A stretch of 64,000 nt of DNA from Aselliscus stoliczkanus (Eukaryota > Chordata > Mammalia > Chiroptera > Hipposideridae), in contig CM066737.1 in assembly GCA_033961575.1 (NCBI GenBank), forward strand, positions 59,850,771-59,914,770, written 5' to 3'. The notes below the pieces were generated by a model. It saw only the letters and a list, made by a program, of their open reading frames with translations, was not told the DNA's origin and searched no databases. The stretch's first letter is position 1. Each line of letters starts with the position of its first letter. Positions 58,443 through 64,000 of this stretch are shown here, piece after piece. Made by a program: the position numbers and the translations under genes.

Positions 58443-58760
58443 TCAACCATCAGTTTTTCCTTTATATCCAGTTGATATGATTTCAATCTTCTTAAATTTA
58501 CTGAGACTTGTTTTGTAGCCTAACATGTGGTCTATCTTGGAAAATGACCCATGTGCACTTGAGAAGAATGTATATTCTGTTGTTTCAGGGTGAAATGCTC
58601 TAAAAATATCGATGAAGTGCAGCTGGTCTAAAGTGTCATTTATGGCCACTCTTTCCATGTTGATTTTCTGTCTAGAGGATCTGTCCATTGGTGACAATGG
58701 GGTGTTGAAGTCCCCTACTACGATAGTTTTACTGTTGATCTCTCTCTTTATGTCTGTCAA
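58443..58760 (-). pseudogene. LINE-1 ORF2 endonuclease remnant
   Basis: Minus-strand frame with TIVVGDFNTPLSPMDRSSRQ and FSSAHGSFSKIDHMLGYKTS, two signature blocks of the L1 endonuclease. The SKIDHMLG block holds the expected catalytic histidine region. The frame then runs into 3' UTR sequence, so the protein ends just after the endonuclease. The N-terminal part of the domain is broken by a SINE and an L1 tail. Confidence 0.85.
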
Positions 58761-58984
58761 AATCTGTTATATGTAACTAGGAGCTCCTATGTTGGGTGCA
58801 TAGATGTTTATTAGGATTATAGTGCCCTTCTTTGTCTTGTATTGTAGTCTATTTTATCCAAAATAACTAATGCTATTCCAGCTTTTTTTTCTCATTTCTA
58901 TTTGCCTGGAATATCTTATTCCATCTGTGAACAGCATATACATGGGTCCTATTTTCTTATCCACTCAGCCACTCTCTGTCTTTT

Positions 58985-59085
58985 TTTTTTTGAAGGCAGC
59001 ATCGTTGTCCCTCATATGTGGGACTGTACCCGGGCCGCTGGTTTCCCAAGCCAGTGCTTAACCATCGTGCCACTTGGCCAGCCCC
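58985..59085 (-). mobile_element. Short tRNA-derived SINE (Rhin-like), antisense
   Basis: GAAGGCAGCATCGTTGTCCC and TTTCCCAAGCCAGTGCTTAA, with target duplication TCTCTGTCTTTT on both sides. More diverged than most copies here. Confidence 0.88.
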
Positions 59086-59142
59086 TTCTCTGTCTTTTGA
59101 TTGGAGCATTTAGCCCATTCACATTTAAAATGATTACTTTTT

Positions 59143-59286
59143 TATATTTTATTATTATTATTATTAGTTACAGATGTATAAAACAATGAAATAGTTATTT
59201 TTTTCACCCCTTGCAAAGTGACTCCCCCTTGCCTTGCCCCCCAACACCCGATATCATGCATATCTACTACAATTCCATTGACTCAA
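59143..59286 (-). mobile_element. 5'-truncated LINE-1 3' end, antisense
   Basis: TTATTATTATTATTAGTTAC, GTATAAAACAATGAAATAG and CACCCCTTGCAAAGTGACTC match the 3' type of the L1 at 39265. It splits the endonuclease remnant of the surrounding L1. Confidence 0.8.
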
Positions 59287-59358
59287 AAAGATTATTGTTA
59301 GGTGCATATGTATTGCCATTTTGTTATCTGTATTCCTGGTCTTCCTAGGTTAGCTTGT

Positions 59359-60324
59359 TTACCCCTTTCTTTTGTTTAAAAAAAGCCCTTTTAACATTTC
59401 TTGCAATGCTGGCTTGGTGGTAATGAATTCCTTAAGCTTATTCTTTTCTAAGTTCTTTATTTCTCCTTCAATTTCAAGTGATAGCCGTGCTGGGTAGAGC
59501 AATCTTGGTTGTAGGCCTTTATTTTGTGTCACTTTGAATATCTCCTGCCACTCCCTTCTGGCCAGCAGAGTTTCTGTAGACAAGTCCGCTGTTAGTCTAA
59601 CAGGAGTTCCTTTGTATGTAACCTGCTGTCTTTCTCTTGCTGCTTTTAGGATTCTGTCTCTGTCTTTAACCTTTGCCATTTTAAGTATGATGTGTCGTGG
59701 TGTGGACCTGTTTGGGTTCAGCTTGTTTGGAATCCTCTGCACTTCCTGGGCATGTATGGTGATTTCCTTCACCAGGGTAGGGAAGTTTTCAGTCATTATT
59801 TTTTCAAACACATTCTCGACCCCTTGCTTCTTCTCTTCTCCTTCTGGTATTCCTATGAGTCGTTTGTGGTTGTGCTTCACCTTGTCCCATAGGGCTCTTA
59901 AACTATTATCATGGTTTTTTATTCTTTGGTCTTTTTGTTGTGCCAACTGGGTGATTTCTGCAATTTTGTCTTCCAAATCACTGATCTGATTCTCTGCTTC
60001 ATCTACTCTACTGGTGATTCCTTCGAGTGTGTTCTTCATTTCAATTATTGTATTCTTTAGTTCTAACTGGTTGATTTTTATGATTTCTCTATCCTTCCTT
60101 ATGTCCTTACTAAGTTTGTTAAACATTCTTATCATCAGTGTTCTAAACTCTGTTTCTGAAAAGTTGGATCCCTCTGTTTCATTTAGTTCCATTTCTAGAG
60201 GTTTCTTCTGATCTTTCACTTGTGACATGTTTCTTTGTTTCCTCATTCTTACTGTCACTCTGGGATTTCTTTGATGTATTAGATAGATCACCAGGAGAGC
60301 CCTGGCTGGATGGCGCAGGCACAC
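59359..60324 (-). CDS. LINE-1 ORF1 protein (ORF1p), open reading frame intact
   Basis: A 321-codon open frame for the L1 RNA-binding chaperone, which coats L1 RNA as a trimer in cytoplasmic particles and is needed for L1 movement. Domains in order: basic N-terminus (MRKQRNMSQVKD at residues 27-38, the likely true start), coiled coil (about 75-148), RRM (about 150-195, RLIGIPEGEEKKQG) and C-terminal domain (about 207-312, STPRHIILKMAKVKD, RLTADLSTE, ARREWQEIF). It ends LNKRKG. Human ORF1p has 338 residues, so length is normal. Compared with the close copy at 48455-49417 it lacks one codon near residue 291 and has no frameshift. It sits behind a full 5' UTR in an L1 without reverse transcriptase. 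Whether it is expressed is unknown. Confidence 0.92.
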   Translation of the reverse strand: MCLRHPARALLVIYLIHQRNPRVTVRMRKQRNMSQVKDQKKPLEMELNETEGSNFSETEFRTLMIRMFNKLSKDIRKDREIIKINQLELKNTIIEMKNTLEGITSRVDEAENQISDLEDKIAEITQLAQQKDQRIKNHDNSLRALWDKVKHNHKRLIGIPEGEEKKQGVENVFEKIMTENFPTLVKEITIHAQEVQRIPNKLNPNRSTPRHIILKMAKVKDRDRILKAARERQQVTYKGTPVRLTADLSTETLLARREWQEIFKVTQNKGLQPRLLYPARLSLEIEGEIKNLEKNKLKEFITTKPALQEMLKGLFLNKRKG

Positions 60325-61270
60325 AGCTCATGGCCCAACACTTCCAGGAAAACTCACAGTCTCAGCCTGTTCCAATCAGCCGCTTGCAGATCAGGCTGAG
60401 CAACCCGACAACCAATCACCATCCTGGCAACTCTGCATGTGCAGTGCAGCGAGTGGTGACCCGAGGCGGCTCACGCACTCCCACATCTCAGTGTGCAGCC
60501 TGTTGGAGCCAGAGTGCGCCCACCAGTCATTTCCCTGGCAATGCAGTATAAGCCGAGCGTAGCATGGGGATCCAAGGCTGCATGCGCATGCACGCACACA
60601 TGCACTTCTGCGCCAATTCCACCAGACCAATGAGATTCCGGACCTGACCCCCGATGGGCCCAACCCTGAAAAACTGGCACCCTCCTGTATACCATTCACG
60701 TGCAAGCTCCACACCAGAGGAACAATAGTCCTGAAACCTTCAGCTTCTGCACCAAAGGTGCTCAGTTCAGTCCATCTCCACAGGCTCCTGGGCCCAGCTC
60801 ACATAGCCACTCCCTCCACCAGGAACCAGGTAAGTGCTCACTGGTGGGCAAGCCTGTGTGCCGACCCCACTGATTCTCTAGCCACCCTCAGCCTTATCGA
60901 GCTGGGCAAAGGGAGTCCTCAGTACTTTCTACTGCCAGCTATCGTGGAACTCCTCTTTCTGGCAAAGGAACTCTGGGCTGGTAAGCTTGGTGTGTGGCTG
61001 GACGGTCTCTCCCCTAACTGGAGAAGCCTCCCCACAGCTGGGCCTTCCCTCACAGGGTTCATCCTCTTTCGTCTCTGCCCCTCCTATCAGACTGGACGTG
61101 GCCTTTTCTTTAAGTTCTTCATTTATAAGTTCTGTTCATCTAGTGTTCCGGGGACTTCTGGGGTTGAATGTTGTATAAATTATTTGTAAGTTTGGTGTGA
61201 TCCTGGGAGGCAGCTAGCACAGCGTCTGTCTATTCTGCCATTTTACCAGAAGTCGACCACCCTTTCCTTT

Positions 61271-62727
61271 GATGTGACACTTCCTCATCTCACCCACCTA
61301 CCCCCACTGGTAGGAGAGCTGGCTCTGTGGTGGGGAGAGATTCAAGAAGATTTACTGAAGGAGGGAAATGATAGACAAAATAAGATTGAGTTACCAGTCT
61401 CATTGAGGCTGACCTATTGGGCAAAGAGCCCCAATTCAAAATGACTGGGAGAGGGCAGGGGTACAGGGTGGGAGTTAGCAATGGCACTCATAGGAGGGTT
61501 GCTTGAGGCTATAGCTGCACTTGTAAAGACTCTGTTTTTAGGTTGCTTATTCTAATTATTTTAAGCTAGGTGAGGCTGAGGGGTATGGGGCTATAGTCTC
61601 CTCAGTGTCCCTGGGGAGATAAGACATTTTTTTCTGCTGTTTTCCTTTTCTTCTGCTTCATTTGGGGTCCTTGGGAGATTTGGTCATCTCCTCATTTCGT
61701 CCTCTGGATTGTCTTTCTTTGTTTCTTGATTCTAACTTGTAAATAAATAAAATATTATTTTAAAAAAAGAAACCAGTCTCCGAGGACTTTAGCTCTGTTC
61801 CCATACAATATTTTAGACATTTATTTTGATTGTTTCTAAAGCAGATGCCTCAGTGATCAGATTTTCAGCAATCACTTTTTCTCTGTGGATATATTTGCTA
61901 CAGGAAGGAAACTTTGTTGAAGAATGCCAACATCCTTACTATAGATAGTTCAATATACTTTAGATGAAATAAATGCTTGGGGCTTCTTACACCTCTATTG
62001 GTTTCACATGCAATGTTACACATACTTTTGAAACTTTTCTTTGAGTCTATATAGTTAAGTTCTTTGGAAGCAGGGATATAAATCTAAAAATGTTCAAAAT
62101 CAGCAATAGCCTCAGTAGACTACCACGTTTTTGTTTTTGTTTTCTAATGACAGTGTTTGTGTAAGAGTCTCCATACTTGTAATGTCAATTATCCATAGGT
62201 TTTATAGTTTCAAAAAGACAATTTAGAATTTTCACAGTACGAATATCAAAAGAATTCCTATTGCATCTGCAGAATTAAAAACTTATGAAGATGGTCACAT
62301 ACACATTTGACAAGATGATATTTTATTTTCTTCCTAAAAAGAAAACAGAAAGAAAATACACTAAAATTTCACTCTATGGTTGATACTTACTCAACTGAAA
62401 ATACTACATTTTTGAGAGAAATTGTTTTATTTAAGAATACTTGCAAAACCCTGAATAATTTTTCCCAGCACTTCACATTTAATTTGTTATCAATATCTAA
62501 CTTTCTCTTAGTTTCTGTATAAAGCTTTCTCTTAGTTTTTGTTAGATATCTTAGTCTTATTAAGACAATATCAGTGATTTCTGAGTCTTTACAGTGTCAT
62601 ACTAAGCAAAAAACTTTCCAGGGTCTTTAGCAACATCAATAGCAGACTTTGTAAATAGTCTATTGATATTGTCCATAACAGTCAATGTTGAGTTATAAGT
62701 GTAAGTTCAATGACCATTTCTCCTATA
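61271..62727. other. Unassigned sequence; left part ends in an A-rich tail
   Basis: 61271-61765 ends with AATAAATAAAATATTATTTT and an A run, which resembles a polyadenylation signal plus tail, but I recognise no family and see no target duplication. The rest (to 62727) shows nothing beyond a small tandem repeat at 62501-62548. Confidence 0.45.
62501..62548. repeat. 24-bp tandem duplication
   Basis: Two imperfect units beginning CTTTCTCTTAGTTTCTG and CTTTCTCTTAGTTTTTG. Confidence 0.85.
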
Positions 62728-62810
62728 TATTGGGTTGTCAAAATGGTCATGATGCATTTTTGCAACAAAAAACATATAAAAAAAGTCATGGCTTTTCCAA
62801 CAACCCAATA
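62728..62810. mobile_element. 83-bp mariner-derived palindromic MITE, second copy
   Basis: TATTGGGTTGTCAAAATGGT start and GGCTTTTCCAACAACCCAATA end, bordered by TA; same length and architecture as 35438-35520, including GATGCATTTTTGCAA after the left arm. Confidence 0.87.
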
Positions 62811-62939
62811 TATTATAGTTTACTCTTTTAGTTATACAATACACTTGTATAAAATAACAATAAACTGGAGGTTTTTTTTATGTGTCATTCATCACACTTC
62901 TGGCTCAAAAAAAGGATATAGCTTTGCAAAAATTATGAT

Positions 62940-63155
62940 ATTGACTATTTATTGGATGCTTACTACATGACAGGTTCTTTCTTAGAATACTTCATTTATC
63001 TCCATAACAGCCTGTGTGAAAAGTATTATTATAAAAATTTTACAGAGAATGAAATTGAGGCTTTCCGAAGTCTTATAACTCGTCCAAGTTCATATGGCTA
63101 ATATGTAGTAAAGCCAGAATTTAAATCCAGATATATCTGTCTCCACAGCCTGGTT
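62940..63155 (-). mobile_element. MIR SINE, nearly full length, antisense
   Basis: Complement of MIR throughout: TATTTATTGGATGCTTACTA, CTTCATTTATCTCCATAACA, TTTTACAGAGAATGAAATTG, AAGTTCATATGGCTAATATG and CCAGAATTTAAATCCAGATA. Confidence 0.85.
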
Positions 63156-64000
63156 AAATGGAATACCTTCCTTAGATTATTTTAAACAAGAAAAGTCCAG
63201 AAGAATTCAAGACATATGTTCTTCATAATTCTGGGTTATTTTCTTTGAGGAAGCTGGCCCATGAAAACTGAACTTTCATTTTTCATCAAAGTTAATTATT
63301 GTTGTTTTTCATAAACTTAACTATTTTTCTAGACATATTCTGTTTTTGTATCCTATTTATTGTGAATTTTGGGGAAAGAAGGGAAAGTCTGTAGTATCAC
63401 TTCTATGAATTTTGTCATATGTCATCAGGTTCATTTAAATTAAAAATTGTGTTTTTCTCAATCTCTTTGCTTTTATGTACCTCTCCATTCTATCATGTGT
63501 AATATGAAGTGTTTAATGTAAATCTGGGTCTTTATTAAGCACTAAAAATTATTTAACTTTCTTATGTCTTTATGAGGAAGTGCATATTTCTCAGAGAAAT
63601 AATTCTTTTAAAAAGTTAAAACGAATGACAGTGGAGAGTAATTTCAGTTGGTTAATTATAGGGAACTGAAAAAGTATAATCCAGAATACTTTTTGTCAAT
63701 AGACCTATGGAATTTTCATTTAATTGTGAAATAGATATAATTACAGTCTTGTAAATTTATTGCCTCATTGTAATTTACTGACAGGCAAACAAGTGTCAAT
63801 GTCTATGTTGTCCTTAGTTAAATGATTCATTTCAGGTACATTATAGCCTGTTAAATACAGCATTTTGCTTGCCAAAATGGAAATTCATCTAGTGAGAGCT
63901 TACAAAAGAAATGGTGATATTTTCCTACATAGTTTGCTTTCTTCCATCATAAAGCTAAATTTTTTCCTTGTTCCTTGCACATAGGGCCTCAATGTCCTGT
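63156..64000. other. Unassigned AT-rich non-coding sequence
   Basis: About 850 bp to the end of the window with no recognised gene or repeat. Confidence 0.5.

Larger units (their letters stand above)
57723..61255 (-). mobile_element. Full-length LINE-1 lacking most of ORF2, antisense (lineage II)
   Basis: Target duplication ACCACCCTGTTCCTTT (57707-57722) and ACCACCCTTTCCTTT (61256-61270) marks both ends. Minus strand: 5' UTR (60325-61255), intact ORF1 (59359-60324), ORF2 endonuclease region (about 58474-59340), then a jump at about 58470 to the 3' UTR (57755-58466). Reverse transcriptase and C-terminus are gone. A short SINE (58985) and a short L1 tail (59143) interrupt the endonuclease. The 3' UTR has the same two about 140-bp units as the element at 47688. 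Confidence 0.92.

Overview
This is mammalian nuclear DNA that looks intergenic or intronic. I could not recognise any host protein-coding exon on either strand. The repeat content points to a bat, most likely a horseshoe or Old World leaf-nosed bat (Rhinolophoidea). The evidence is many copies of a tRNA-derived SINE whose head (A box near AGTGGCGCAGTGGTTAAG, B box GGTTCGGATCC) and CATATGAGGGCCAGTG tail resemble the Rhin-type family as I know it. With these are laurasiatherian-type LINE-1 3' ends and young mariner-type DNA transposons. The species call is inference from repeats only.

Layout. 1-11.5 kb is mostly old, diverged DNA: MIR and L2 remnants, one MaLR LTR, an old L1-like tail, two short SINEs and a GT microsatellite. 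11.5-18 kb holds two internally deleted LINE-1 elements in opposite orientation. 18-21.5 kb is old sequence with a Tc1/mariner-type MITE, L2, MIR and a SINE. 21.5-27.6 kb is a nest: an old L1 interrupted by a young L1 tail, then a deleted L1 interrupted by a palindromic mariner (itself hit by a SINE) and by an L1 with a 5' inversion. 28-34.5 kb is a nearly full-length but decayed L1 carrying a U6 snRNA retropseudogene. 34.5-39.2 kb is old sequence with a second MaLR LTR, an 83-bp MITE, tandem duplications and a MITE interrupted by an L1, a SINE and microsatellites. 39.3-46.7 kb is a second nearly full-length decayed L1. 47-61.3 kb is a dense cluster of SINEs and internally deleted L1s. 61.3-64 kb returns to old or unrecognised sequence.

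The only long open frame with a clear family is a LINE-1 ORF1 protein of 321 residues at 59359-60324 (minus strand), inside an L1 copy that has lost most of ORF2. The strongest pattern is that at least six L1 copies lack most of ORF2. Three share one deletion junction and two share a different one. Several are flanked by target-site duplications, so deleted L1s appear to have been copied as units by the enzyme of intact relatives. The window also shows a modular SINE family in three size classes: about 100 bp, about 460 bp, and 485-750 bp with several tRNA-like units.

Most large L1s lie on the minus strand. If this window is an intron, that bias would fit a gene transcribed on the plus strand, but this is weak evidence.
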